From Oscillospiraceae bacterium (GTDB lineage Bacteria > Bacillota > Clostridia > Saccharofermentanales > Saccharofermentanaceae): a stretch of DNA of 64,000 nucleotides. The number at the start of each line of letters is the position of its first letter. Within the stretch, counting starts at the first letter, position 1. Positions 26,359 through 35,632 of the stretch are shown here, piece by piece. A program made the translations under genes and the position numbers. The notes below the pieces were generated by a model that made no database searches, was not told the origin of the DNA, and saw nothing but the letters and a program-made list of their open reading frames with translations. Location of the stretch: assembly GCA_902764825.1 (NCBI GenBank), contig CACWXL010000001.1, positions 124,001-188,000 on the forward strand, in the 5' to 3' direction.

Positions 26359-27564
26359 TCAATCGAAAGGATTGATCACGATATCTTCCGTGCCTGCAAC
26401 ACCTGATTCGACAAGCATCTCGATATCAAGGTCTTTTTCTGCCTCGATTATATCCTCCGGATGGGGATGTGTCTTCGGGTGTTTTGCAACAAATACCGTG
26501 CAGCAGTCCTCATAAGGAAGGATCGATGTCTCAAATGCGCCGATATCACGCGAAATATCGCAAGTTGCCTGCTTATCAAGACCGATGAGAGGTCTTAAGA
26601 TCGGCATCTTTACGACTTCGTTGGTAGCAGCGATAGCTTCCATGGTCTGGGATGCGACCTGGCCTAAGCTCTCGCCTGTTATGAGGCACTTACAGTCATT
26701 CTTCAGAGCCAGGCGCTCTGCTATCTGGAGCATGACGCGGCGCATTGTAACCGTAAGCATGTCCTGCGGAGAGTGCTTATAGAGATCCAGCTGGATCTGC
26801 GTGAAGTTTACGACATGAAGGGTCATGCGTCCGGAATAGCCGGATACGATCTTTGCTAGGTCTATTACCTTCTGCTTTGCAAGGTCGCTCGTATAAGGAT
26901 ACGAATGGAAATATACAGCATCAAGAGGCATGCCGCGGGAAGCCATCATGAAGCCTGCAACAGGGCTGTCGATGCCGCCTGACAGAAGGAGCATTCCCTT
27001 GGCGCAAGTTCCTACGGGGAGGCCTCTGTGGGCCATCATCTTGCCGGAATAGATATAATTGGATTCACGGATCTCAACATTCAGGATAAAATCGGGATTC
27101 TTTACCTTAACTGTGAGTTCCGGGAAATTCTGAAGGATCTGGTATCCGAGTTCTTCGCAGATCTCGGGAGATGTCATGGGGAAGGTCTTATTGCCCCTCT
27201 TGCTCTCGACCTTGAATGTCTTATAAGCGGGATTGGCCTCAAGGAGCTCTCTTACGCACGCGAATGCATTCTCCTTGACTGACTCAAAATCGCCTTCGAA
27301 CTTTCTTGCGAGGCTGACGGATACGATGCCGAAGACCTGGCATACAGCCTTCATGATCTCTTCAGCGGCTGCCATGCTCTTGAAGTTCGGATTATCCTCT
27401 TCCTTGGGTTCGATCCAGATCCTGCTCTGGCTCTGGTATATCTTCAGGTCACCGAATTTCTTTAATCTGTACTTAAGATTGCTCTTGAGCTGGATCTCAA
27501 AAGCTCCTCTGTTAAGCCCTTTGAGGGTAATCTCACCCATTCTCGCCAAAAGGACGTTTCCCAT
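26359..27564 (-). CDS. thiI: tRNA 4-thiouridine synthetase (sulfurtransferase)
   Basis: ThiI adenylates U8 of tRNA and inserts sulfur from a cysteine desulfurase; it can also serve thiazole synthesis. The 401-residue protein has the N-terminal ferredoxin-like and THUMP domains (about 1-165) and the PP-loop LLSGGIDSPVAGFM (about 183-196). RRVMLQIAERLA and LITGESLGQVASQT complete the nucleotide site. No rhodanese domain is present, as usual in Firmicutes. It lies 10 bases after the desulfurase gene, its likely sulfur donor. Confidence 0.95.
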   Translation of the reverse strand: MGNVLLARMGEITLKGLNRGAFEIQLKSNLKYRLKKFGDLKIYQSQSRIWIEPKEEDNPNFKSMAAAEEIMKAVCQVFGIVSVSLARKFEGDFESVKENAFACVRELLEANPAYKTFKVESKRGNKTFPMTSPEICEELGYQILQNFPELTVKVKNPDFILNVEIRESNYIYSGKMMAHRGLPVGTCAKGMLLLSGGIDSPVAGFMMASRGMPLDAVYFHSYPYTSDLAKQKVIDLAKIVSGYSGRMTLHVVNFTQIQLDLYKHSPQDMLTVTMRRVMLQIAERLALKNDCKCLITGESLGQVASQTMEAIAATNEVVKMPILRPLIGLDKQATCDISRDIGAFETSILPYEDCCTVFVAKHPKTHPHPEDIIEAEKDLDIEMLVESGVAGTEDIVINPFD

Positions 27565-27574
27565 ATCTATATCC

Positions 27575-28714
27575 TCACTTCACCAAAAATTGATCGTAGA
27601 TCGCATCAACGCACTTAATGAACTCTTTTGCTTCATCCATCGTATTATGTCTGGAGAAGCTTAATCTGACCGCATTAGCCGCAGTCTTTCTGTCAACGCC
27701 CATCTCAAGAAGGACGTAAGAGACTTTCTTCTGCTTTGCCGAGCATGCGGAGACCGTGGAAACATATATATCGTAGATCTCAAGACAATGGAGCATCGTC
27801 TCTGATTCGAAGCCTTCGAAAGAAACATTGAGCACATAAGGAAGTGCATCGTCAGGAGACAGTATCTTGGCTCCTCTTTCTGAGAGTTCCTTCCTGAGAT
27901 AGCTGTTTATCTCATCTATCCTTGCACGTGACTCAGCTATTCCTTCTGACACTTCCTTCAAAGCCGCGAGGAACGCACCGGCAAGGACAGGACTCTGCGT
28001 GCCTGACCTCATGCCGTCCTGTTGCCCGCCTCCCAGGATCAGAGGATCGATCCTGACGCCCTTTCGGACATAAAGAACGCCGTTGCCCTTTATCGAATGT
28101 ATCTTATGGCCTGAGAAAGAACACATGTCGGCGCCAAGCGATGAAAGATCGATCGGCATCTTCCCTAACGCCTGGACACAGTCCAGATATATTGCAGTTG
28201 ACGGTGACTTGGCCTTTATCGTTTTCGAGATAGCCTCGAAAAGAAGTACCGCACCGGTCTCGTTATTGACTAAAGTAAAACATGCCAGAGCCACATCACC
28301 CTTGCCGAGCTCTTCTTCAAGGCTCTCGGCCGTGGGCTTGCCGTCCATTCCGACTTTAAGGTATCTGATCTCATATCCGAGTTTAGCCAGATACTCAAGA
28401 CACTCCAACGTAGCCTTATGCTCTGTTCTTGTAGAGATAACGGCATTGCCTGCTCTCTTGTTGCGGCTCATGTAGCCCTTTATGGCAGTATTGGCGCTCT
28501 CTGTTGCACAGGACGTGAAGAATATCTCTTCAGGCTTTGCGCCCAGGAGTCCTGCAGTCTCCCTCCTGATGCCCTCGTATACTTCTATTGCCCTGTTTCC
28601 AAGCTTATGAAGAGCACCGGGGTTAGCTGAAACGCTGTCCTCGGTGAGTTCTTGTAACTTGGCTCTTACAGAGTCAGATACAAAGGTTGTCGCACTGTTA
28701 TCAAAATAGATCAT
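27575..28714 (-). CDS. Cysteine desulfurase, NifS/IscS family (ThiI partner type)
   Basis: This PLP enzyme removes sulfur from cysteine as a persulfide. The 379-residue protein starts IYFDNSATTFVSDSVRAKL. It has the aldimine Lys in CSFSGHKIHSIKGNGVLY (about 200) and the persulfide Cys in STVSACSAKQKKVSYVL (about residue 323). A place just upstream of thiI matches the nifZ-thiI pairs of Firmicutes, so tRNA thiolation is the likely role. A promoter precedes it at 28743-28770. Confidence 0.93.
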   Translation of the reverse strand: MIYFDNSATTFVSDSVRAKLQELTEDSVSANPGALHKLGNRAIEVYEGIRRETAGLLGAKPEEIFFTSCATESANTAIKGYMSRNKRAGNAVISTRTEHKATLECLEYLAKLGYEIRYLKVGMDGKPTAESLEEELGKGDVALACFTLVNNETGAVLLFEAISKTIKAKSPSTAIYLDCVQALGKMPIDLSSLGADMCSFSGHKIHSIKGNGVLYVRKGVRIDPLILGGGQQDGMRSGTQSPVLAGAFLAALKEVSEGIAESRARIDEINSYLRKELSERGAKILSPDDALPYVLNVSFEGFESETMLHCLEIYDIYVSTVSACSAKQKKVSYVLLEMGVDRKTAANAVRLSFSRHNTMDEAKEFIKCVDAIYDQFLVK

Positions 28715-28742
28715 GATCCGCCTCGCATAAAATGTCTTAAGT

Positions 28743-28770
28743 ATTATATATTAGCGGGGCTTTTAAGCAA
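28743..28770 (-). promoter_or_regulatory. Promoter of the desulfurase-thiI-HypE-like operon
   Basis: On the minus strand TTGCTT (28770-28765), a 16-base spacer and TATAAT (28748-28743) lie 29 bases before the ATG. The three genes downstream are closely spaced, so they form one unit. Confidence 0.6.
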
Positions 28771-28825
28771 CCTAAAAAGGTAGCAATGATAAATGAACTT
28801 ACTTGGTCAGATTAGACAAGAGAGA

Positions 28826-29950
28826 TCACTTCATGGTTACAAGTTCGTATTGGCGGGTGCCAAGTCCGATCTTCTCTGCGTGTTCCAATGTCTCAGCCCA
28901 GGATACATTAGGATTGCTGTTGTGCCAGTGATCGCCATGGTCATGGAAATGCGGATCTGCCATATTGTCACCTAACTGGCTGTTCCTTATAGGTTCAGCC
29001 TTCGAGCACAGATCGACACAGGCCTGGTCCAACGCAACCGGATCAAATGAAGCGAGCATGCCGATATCAGGAAGGATCGGAGCGTCATTCTCGCCGTGGC
29101 AGTCACAGTTCGGTGATACATCAGTGATAAGGCTTATGTGGAAAGCAGGTCTTCCGCTTACAACGGCGGCAGTATACTCGGCCATTCTGCATCCTAAGAG
29201 CTGGGGAGCATCCCAGTTATCGTTTTCGATCGCATCGAATGCACAGGCACCTATGCAGCGGCCGCATCCTTTGCACTTATCAGGATCGATCCACGCCTTC
29301 TTGTTCTCATAGCTGATCGCATCCGAACCGCACTCTTTAGAGCATCTTCTGCATCCTCTGCACAGGTCTTCGATAACATGCGGATGACCGCTCTGATGCT
29401 GCTGCATCTTGCCGGCACGGCTTCCGCAGCCCATGCCGATATTCTTGATCGTTCCGCCGAAGCCGGCCTGCTCATGGCCTTTGAAGTGTGTAAGCGAAAT
29501 AAAGATATCGGCATCCATAATGGCCCTGCCGATATAAGCTTCCTTGCAGTATTCACCGTTGGGAACAGGCACAAGGATATCATCAGTACCGCGAAGGCCG
29601 TCACCAATGATTATCTGGCAGCCTGTCGTGACAGTATTAAAGCCGTTCATATTTGCACAGTCCATGTGCTCCAGGGCATGTTTTCTGCTTCCGGGATAAA
29701 GCGTGTTGCAGTCTGTAAGGAAAGGCATTCCGCCGTTCTCCTTGACAACATCAGCAACGGCCTTAGCATAATTAGGCCTTAAGTACGCAAGATTTCCGAG
29801 TTCACCGAAGTGCATCTTGATGGCAACGAACTTGTTGTCAAAATCGATGGACTCAATGCCTGCAAGCCTTATGAGCTTTTGCAGTTTCTCGGTTAGCGGA
29901 ACTCCCATTCTTGTCCTGAAATCCGTAAAATACACCTTAGACTTTTCCAT
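28826..29950 (-). CDS. DUF362 domain-containing protein with two [4Fe-4S] ferredoxin motifs
   Basis: This 374-residue cytosolic protein begins with the DUF362 domain (about 1-190 and after 245: VAIKMHFGELGNLAYLRPNY, FISLTHFKGHEQAGFGG). Two CxxCxxCxxxC ferredoxin motifs are inserted, CRGCRRCSKEC (about 198) and CKGCGRCIGAC (about 225). The C-terminus is His and Asp rich (DPHFHDHGDHWH), which may bind metal. DUF362 proteins are widespread in Clostridia and no reaction is known to me. It is a single gene, close to the zinc-ribbon membrane gene. Confidence 0.87.
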   Translation of the reverse strand: MEKSKVYFTDFRTRMGVPLTEKLQKLIRLAGIESIDFDNKFVAIKMHFGELGNLAYLRPNYAKAVADVVKENGGMPFLTDCNTLYPGSRKHALEHMDCANMNGFNTVTTGCQIIIGDGLRGTDDILVPVPNGEYCKEAYIGRAIMDADIFISLTHFKGHEQAGFGGTIKNIGMGCGSRAGKMQQHQSGHPHVIEDLCRGCRRCSKECGSDAISYENKKAWIDPDKCKGCGRCIGACAFDAIENDNWDAPQLLGCRMAEYTAAVVSGRPAFHISLITDVSPNCDCHGENDAPILPDIGMLASFDPVALDQACVDLCSKAEPIRNSQLGDNMADPHFHDHGDHWHNSNPNVSWAETLEHAEKIGLGTRQYELVTMK

Positions 29951-29992
29951 ATGCGCTTACCCCACGTTCTGTTAACATCATGTCTTATATTC

Positions 29993-31453
29993 TCAGTATG
30001 TCTCGAAAAGATCCCCGAGACCGCGCTCCTCTTCCTCATCGTCTCGTCGCTCATCATAGTACTCTCTGTGACGGAGGACAAAATCGACCATCTTAAGATC
30101 CGAACGTTTAGAAGTATCCAGATACACACTAAGGCCGGGATCTTTGTCAAAATCGTTTACCTCATCGGCTCTCTTATGAATTGCTTTAGATCCGAGTTTT
30201 GCAACACCGAGCGCAATAAACATCGCCGCGAGGGCTGCAACAAGCAGCAGTTCTATAACAGACAGAGTATAGAAAGTGTTCCTCATGAGAGGACTTACAT
30301 CCATTGACATGGAGATATTAAAAAGCACCAATGCGATCACTACTGCCAGCCCTATCGGTATGCTTATCCACTTGCTCCTCGTAAACCTGACCAGCCCGTC
30401 AAACTTATCTACCGCGCTTGTCGTCGGTGCCATTCCGCCCGCTTCACCGGTCTGGCCGTTAACTGCAACCTGGTATTGTCTCCCGTCAAACTCAATTGTC
30501 ATGAACCATACAGGCAAAAGACAATACTTTATCTTAAGGTCGCTCATCCAGGTAAAGGTCTTATCGTGATTGGGCACATAATAATCAAATTTGTTGGAAA
30601 CGTTCTTTTGGAATTCTGAAGAGAACCTGTCCAAGCGCTTTATGAACCTGTCCATTATCTCCGTGGGGCGCTGGTCATACTTGTCAGCGCAGAAACCCTG
30701 AAGATATCTGTTGTCGAACTTGACCATTCCGCTGTAATCGAAAGGTTCTATAGCCTCCATCAACTTATTTGCTATCTTGACGGAAGCATCGAAAGGAACG
30801 TCTTTTACATAATATGAAGCTTTCGATGCGACATGGTATTTTTCCAGGAATTCTTTGCCCTTTCTTATTGCAGTACCGGTCATATCGGAATTAACGCCGC
30901 AGTCCAGGAGCCAGAACGGGACATACATGGCAGTCAGCTTTGTAAGACGGCTCTTGGACTTAAAACCCCACGGAGTCATCTTTCTGGACTTAAGCCAGTT
31001 CTTTACATTGTTCTGTGCCGTATCCCTGTCGATCTTGAACGGAATGATGTAATCCGGCCTGAATTCACGTGTTAAGAGTCTTGTAATGATCGCCGGAGAT
31101 CCGCAGAAGGGACACATCGTAGACATCGTATGTTCATCCGCGATCATAACGGCACCGCAGCTGTCACACACAATCTCGTGACGTTTCCTGTCGTCGTCCG
31201 ATATATCTTCATCACTTGAATAATCATGCTCGATCGTATAGCCCAATGAGCCCATCAGCTCAAGTGTAGCCGGATGATAGATATTTCCGCAGTTGCGGCA
31301 TACCATACCCTGAACTTCAGGCATGTAGAAGATATTGGAACCGCATGACGGACACTTGGTAGATTCCGCGGAGAACGGCTTACCGTCACCTGTATTTGAA
31401 TTCCTGCCGAACGGATCCGGCATATTTGCATTGAATGGTCTTGCACTCCACAT
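29993..31453 (-). CDS. Zinc-ribbon membrane protein (TFIIB-type zinc ribbon family)
   Basis: This 486-residue protein has two zinc ribbons at the N-terminus: CPSCG...CRNCG (about 35-58) and CDSCG...CPFCG (about 96-121). A soluble domain of about 230 residues follows (about 130-350, FWLLDCGVNSDMTG). Two transmembrane helices lie at about 359-382 and 390-415, then a charged C-terminal tail. Such proteins are often annotated as TFIIB-like or RNA polymerase-like because of the ribbons, but a transcription role is unlikely for a membrane protein. The function is unknown. An extended -10 element is at 31498-31506. Confidence 0.72.
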   Translation of the reverse strand: MWSARPFNANMPDPFGRNSNTGDGKPFSAESTKCPSCGSNIFYMPEVQGMVCRNCGNIYHPATLELMGSLGYTIEHDYSSDEDISDDDRKRHEIVCDSCGAVMIADEHTMSTMCPFCGSPAIITRLLTREFRPDYIIPFKIDRDTAQNNVKNWLKSRKMTPWGFKSKSRLTKLTAMYVPFWLLDCGVNSDMTGTAIRKGKEFLEKYHVASKASYYVKDVPFDASVKIANKLMEAIEPFDYSGMVKFDNRYLQGFCADKYDQRPTEIMDRFIKRLDRFSSEFQKNVSNKFDYYVPNHDKTFTWMSDLKIKYCLLPVWFMTIEFDGRQYQVAVNGQTGEAGGMAPTTSAVDKFDGLVRFTRSKWISIPIGLAVVIALVLFNISMSMDVSPLMRNTFYTLSVIELLLVAALAAMFIALGVAKLGSKAIHKRADEVNDFDKDPGLSVYLDTSKRSDLKMVDFVLRHREYYDERRDDEEEERGLGDLFETY

Positions 31454-31497
31454 ATCTGATCCGCCTTATTCCCTAAAAACCAAGATCTTTCTAATCA

Positions 31498-31506
31498 ATT
31501 ATAACA
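31498..31506 (-). promoter_or_regulatory. Extended -10 promoter of the zinc-ribbon gene
   Basis: TGTTATAAT on the minus strand (a TGn plus TATAAT) lies about 45 bases before the ATG. No clear -35 is seen, as expected for extended -10 promoters. Confidence 0.5.
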
Positions 31507-31523
31507 CGACAGCGTATCAGCCA

Positions 31524-32222
31524 TTATCCGATAATATCAATCAGTCCGCTGATCGCAGCAATCTCATATGCTGCAAGCTTTTGCGGATCTTCCCTGCCGT
31601 CTTTATTGATCCATGCGCATTTGATACCAGCATCATGCGCACCTTTGACATCGGAATCATATGTATCTCCGACAAACAGAATATCCTCACGGCCTTCGCC
31701 GGGGTTATCCTCCAAAGCAGTCTTTACCGCAAGCTCGAAAAATTCCCGCGACGGCTTTATCTTTCCAAAATCGGCACTTGACCAGATCTTTCTGAAATAT
31801 CCGCCTATGCCAAACCGCTCTAGTATCAGCGTTAGTGCATCTCCTGTAAATCCGCTGTTGGACAGAACATACATCGGTATTTTCTTCTTACTGCACATTT
31901 CGAGCAATTCCACGGTACCCTGCACCAATTCAAAGTCATTGCAGTTCATAAGGAAATCCGCTTCTTCCGTGACGCTCATCTGCACAACGTCACCGCCGAA
32001 TTTCTTTGCATACATGGGCAGCTCTTCTTTTACAAAAGGAAACTCAAGCCCTTTCTTATGCCACAAGAGCATTTCATCGAACATTGCATCTCCGTACGCC
32101 TTCATTTCCTCAAACGGACATCTGTTCCGGTAATACTTTTCCCAGAACACTCTAAGGCCGCGGTTGAAGTCCATGCTCCTGCTGTTAAGCAATGTCTCAA
32201 AATAATCAAAGATAATGATCAA
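31524..32222 (-). CDS. HAD-superfamily hydrolase (subfamily IA)
   Basis: This 232-residue protein has motif I IIIFDYFETLL (Asp6), a helical cap (about 15-95), motif II MYVLSNSGFTG, motif III Lys in FGKIKPSREFF, and motif IV ILFVGDTYDSDVKGAHDAG. The second position of motif I is Phe where most phosphatases have Asp, a pattern seen in the dehalogenase-like IA group, so the catalysed reaction is uncertain. The TTG at 32222 is the likely start, with AGGGG about 10 bases upstream. It is probably separate from the polyamine operon, 85 bases upstream. Confidence 0.82.
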   Translation of the reverse strand: MIIIFDYFETLLNSRSMDFNRGLRVFWEKYYRNRCPFEEMKAYGDAMFDEMLLWHKKGLEFPFVKEELPMYAKKFGGDVVQMSVTEEADFLMNCNDFELVQGTVELLEMCSKKKIPMYVLSNSGFTGDALTLILERFGIGGYFRKIWSSADFGKIKPSREFFELAVKTALEDNPGEGREDILFVGDTYDSDVKGAHDAGIKCAWINKDGREDPQKLAAYEIAAISGLIDIIG

Positions 32223-32307
32223 GATCTAATGTCCCCTGTCAGATTTATTGTGATCAGGATTACATTATACCCAAAGGTCTTATACTCATGATACCAAGGC
32301 CGACTAA

Positions 32308-33498
32308 TCAGCTTCCGAGCCTTCCTTTGAAATCCCCGTAACCAAAATCCGTCAGCTTCTCAAATGAACCGTCTTTTCCTAACCTGAAGATATCAGGAAG
32401 CGGCATTCCGTTGAATGTATTATTCTTGCAGGTCGTATAGATAGCCATATCACCAAAGATAAGCATATCTCCGATCTTAAGTTCAGAATCAAAGCTGTAA
32501 TCACCGGTAACGTCACCGGAAAGGCACGTGGGTCCTGCAAGTCTGTAGCGGTATGGCTTGGAATCATCCGAAGCCGCATTCATAAGCGGAGGCGTATAAG
32601 GCATCTCAATAACGTCCGGCATGTGGCAGGCAGCGCTGCTGTCGAGTATCGCGATCTTCATTCCGTTGTTCTCGACAATATCAAGAATCCGTGTAAGAAG
32701 ATAACCGGCATTTAATGCAACGGCTTCGCCGGGTTCAAGATAGACCTGGACATTCCATTTATCGCGTGCATAGATAAGAAGCTTCTCAAGTCTTGCAACA
32801 TCATAGTCAGCTTTTGTAATGTGATGGCCGCCGCCCATGTTGATCCATTTCATGGAAGGAAGGATATCGCCGAACTTCTCCTCAACGGCTTTCAACGTAG
32901 CCTCCAGCGCATCCGAATTCTGTTCGCAGAGTGTGTGGAAATGAATTCCGTCGAGCATATCCAGCAGATCAGGCGTCATTTCCTTATCCCAAACGTCGCG
33001 TGTTACCCCAAGGCGGCTTCCCTTGGCACACGGGTCGTAGATCTCGTGGCCTTCCTGTGTGGAACATTCGGGATTGATCCTGAGGCCTATGCTCTTTCCC
33101 TGCTGTTTGGCAAGACTGCCGAACTTCGCGAGCTGATGAATCGAATTAAAGACAATGTGGTCAGCGTATTTAAGAAGCTCGCCGAACTCGTCATCCCTGT
33201 ATGCGGCGCAGAATACGTGGACCTCGCCTTCAGGCATCTCCTCCTTACCGAGGCGCGCTTCATAAAGCCCGCTCGCCTCAGTACCGGAAAGACACCTTGA
33301 AAGCAAAGGATAGAAATCGTAATTGGAGAAGGCCTTCTGCGCAAGAAGGATCTTACATCCCGTGTGCGACATCATAGATGAGAGCACCTCAGCATTTTGC
33401 TGAAGTCTCTTCTCATCGATGACATAACAGGGTGTTTTCAAAGCCTTTATGCCGTCGCCGTCAATAACTGATGTAAGTCCTTCAAATATATGATTCAT
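32308..33498 (-). CDS. nspC: Carboxynorspermidine decarboxylase
   Basis: This PLP enzyme of the alanine-racemase fold decarboxylates carboxyspermidine and carboxynorspermidine to the polyamine. The 396-residue protein has the PLP lysine in ILLAQKAFSNYDFY and MKWINMGGGHHITK as the phosphate-binding glycine loop. CEQNSDALEATL and YLEPGEAVALNAGYL are family features. The ATG at 33498 comes 2 bases after the stop of the reductase gene; a TTG at 33504 is the alternative. It is the last gene of the polyamine operon. Confidence 0.93.
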   Translation of the reverse strand: MNHIFEGLTSVIDGDGIKALKTPCYVIDEKRLQQNAEVLSSMMSHTGCKILLAQKAFSNYDFYPLLSRCLSGTEASGLYEARLGKEEMPEGEVHVFCAAYRDDEFGELLKYADHIVFNSIHQLAKFGSLAKQQGKSIGLRINPECSTQEGHEIYDPCAKGSRLGVTRDVWDKEMTPDLLDMLDGIHFHTLCEQNSDALEATLKAVEEKFGDILPSMKWINMGGGHHITKADYDVARLEKLLIYARDKWNVQVYLEPGEAVALNAGYLLTRILDIVENNGMKIAILDSSAACHMPDVIEMPYTPPLMNAASDDSKPYRYRLAGPTCLSGDVTGDYSFDSELKIGDMLIFGDMAIYTTCKNNTFNGMPLPDIFRLGKDGSFEKLTDFGYGDFKGRLGS

Positions 33499-33500
33499 TA

Positions 33501-34760
33501 TCAATCAACCAATACGGGATCATGTGATTCACGCTTGGGAAGTCCGTACTTGTCGAGCGCTTCGATGAACGGATCCGGATCGAACTCTTCTACAGTGTGA
33601 ACGCCCTTCTCAGTCCACTTTCCTGTAAGGAGCATCATGGCACCGCACATAGCGGGAACGCCTGTCGTGTAGCTGATCGCCTGGCTCTCTACTTCCTTGT
33701 AGCACTCCTGGTGATCACAGACATTGTAGATGTAATAAGACTTCTCCTGACCATCCTTCTTGCCTGTGAAGATGCAGCCGATGTTTGTCTTTCCGTGCGT
33801 GCGGGGACCAAGGCTTGCAGGATCAGGCAAGAGAGCCTTAAGGAACTTGATCGGAACGATCTCGTGTCCTTCGAAGTTAACGGGAGTTGTTGAGAGCATG
33901 CCGACATTTTCGAGACACTTCATATGAGTAAGATAGCTCTGTCCGAATGTCATGAAGAAACGCAGTCTCTTAACTTCAGGAATGTTTACCGCAAGAGATT
34001 CCAGTTCCTCATGATGAAGGAGGTACATATCCTTCATGCCAACAGAATCGAAATCGTATTCTCTCTTGATGCTCATAGCGGGGATCTCGACCCACTTGCC
34101 GTTCTCGATGTAGCTGCCAGGTGCGGATACTTCTCTGAGGTTAACCTCAGGGTTGAAGTTGGTGGCGAAAGCATAGCCGTGATCGCCGCCGTTGCAGTCT
34201 AAGATATCGATCGTGTCGATCGTATCGAACTCATGTTTCTTTGCATATGCGCAGTATGCCTGAGTTACACCGGGATCAAAGCCGCAGCCCAAGAGCGCAG
34301 TAAGACCTGCCTGCTCGAACTTCTCCTTATATGCCCACTGCCAGCTGTAATCGAAGTATGCAGAAAAGCCCTTTTCCTTGCATCTCTTCTCATAGATCGC
34401 GCGCCACTCGGGATCGTCTGTATCCTCAGGCTCGTAGTTAGCCGTATCCATATAATTGACGCCGCAGATAAGGCACGCGTCCATTATCGTAAGATCCTGA
34501 TAAGGAAGTGCGATATTCATTACGAGATCGGGCTTATAGGAATTGATGAGGTTTACGAGTTCATCTACCTTGTCAGCATCGACCTGAGCTGTTGTGACTA
34601 CAGTCTTAGTCTTGCCCTTAAGTGCCTCAGCAAGCGCATCGCACTTGGACTTTGTACGGCTTGCAATGCAAAGCTCCGTGAAGACATCATCTGCCTGACA
34701 GCATTTTCTGATCGCAACATTTGCAACACCGCCACATCCGATAACCAATACTCTGCTCAT
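33501..34760 (-). CDS. Carboxynorspermidine/carboxyspermidine dehydrogenase (saccharopine dehydrogenase family)
   Basis: CASDH condenses aspartate-semialdehyde with a diamine and reduces it with NADPH, which avoids the need for decarboxylated SAM. The 419-residue protein starts with the Rossmann loop VLVIGCGGVANVAIRKC. It has MNIALPYQDLTIMDACL and GVNYMDTANYEP, then FDPGVTQAYCAYA and the C-terminal catalytic part. It sits directly before nspC (2-base gap), its usual partner. With putrescine it would give spermidine. Confidence 0.92.
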   Translation of the reverse strand: MSRVLVIGCGGVANVAIRKCCQADDVFTELCIASRTKSKCDALAEALKGKTKTVVTTAQVDADKVDELVNLINSYKPDLVMNIALPYQDLTIMDACLICGVNYMDTANYEPEDTDDPEWRAIYEKRCKEKGFSAYFDYSWQWAYKEKFEQAGLTALLGCGFDPGVTQAYCAYAKKHEFDTIDTIDILDCNGGDHGYAFATNFNPEVNLREVSAPGSYIENGKWVEIPAMSIKREYDFDSVGMKDMYLLHHEELESLAVNIPEVKRLRFFMTFGQSYLTHMKCLENVGMLSTTPVNFEGHEIVPIKFLKALLPDPASLGPRTHGKTNIGCIFTGKKDGQEKSYYIYNVCDHQECYKEVESQAISYTTGVPAMCGAMMLLTGKWTEKGVHTVEEFDPDPFIEALDKYGLPKRESHDPVLVD

Positions 34761-34777
34761 TCTCTTAATCTCCTTTG

Positions 34778-35632
34778 TTATTTATTGATAGAAAGGATCA
34801 ATTCCCTTAATACTTTGCATGCCGTTGCCGTCGATGCACCGCTCTGATCCAACATCGGCGCAAGCTCATTTATGTCTGCTCCGACAATGTTTGTCTTGCT
34901 AACCGTAAGGATCGCATTAAGCAGTTCAGTAAAGCTTACGCCGCCGGCTTCAGGCGTTCCAGTACCGCAGAAAATAGACGGATCCATGCAATCCAGATCG
35001 ATCGTGAAATAGACCGGTGTATTATTCTTCCTCAATTCCTCACAGACTTCAGAAAGCCCGTCGAAATTGAACTTATGCATATCAGTGTGTTCCTTTGCAA
35101 AAAGGAATTCCTCCCTGTCACCGCTCCTGATGCAGAACTGGTAGATCTTACCGTCACCGACCAGATCATGACACCTTCTTAAAACACACGCATGACTTAA
35201 TTTAGCGCCGAGATAGTCATCACGGAGATCGCAGTGCGCATCGAAATGAACGATCTGCAGATCCGGATACTTTTCGAAGACAGCTCTGACAGATCCTAAT
35301 GTGACAAGGTGCTCACCGCCTATCATGAGAGGGAGCTTACCGTCATTTAAGATCTCACGTGACTTGTCTTCAATATCCTTAAGCGCTGCTTCGGGAAGTC
35401 CGAAGGAAAGCTCCAGATCACCGCAGTCAAAGACCTTGATATCCGTAAGGTCCTTATCCTGATAAGGGCTGTAAGTCTCTAATCCGAAGCTCTCGTGGCG
35501 GATCGCTGCACTTCCGAATCTCGCACCGGGACGAAAACTCGTCGTGGAATCGAAAGGCGCACCGAAGAGAACGATGCCGGACTCTTCATATCCGCTGTCG
35601 CAGCCGATAAATGTCTCTACGTTCCTGTTCAC
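34778..35632 (-). CDS. speB: Agmatinase (ureohydrolase)
   Basis: SpeB hydrolyses agmatine to putrescine and urea using two Mn2+ ions. The 284-residue protein contains the metal ligands in GGEHLVTLGSV, FDAHCDLRDDYLG and FTIDLDCMDPSIF, in canonical order. The GTG at 35632 overlaps the speE TGA by 3 bases and has GGAGGTGG 4 bases upstream, an excellent ribosome site. Confidence 0.95.
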   Translation of the reverse strand: MNRNVETFIGCDSGYEESGIVLFGAPFDSTTSFRPGARFGSAAIRHESFGLETYSPYQDKDLTDIKVFDCGDLELSFGLPEAALKDIEDKSREILNDGKLPLMIGGEHLVTLGSVRAVFEKYPDLQIVHFDAHCDLRDDYLGAKLSHACVLRRCHDLVGDGKIYQFCIRSGDREEFLFAKEHTDMHKFNFDGLSEVCEELRKNNTPVYFTIDLDCMDPSIFCGTGTPEAGGVSFTELLNAILTVSKTNIVGADINELAPMLDQSGASTATACKVLRELILSINK

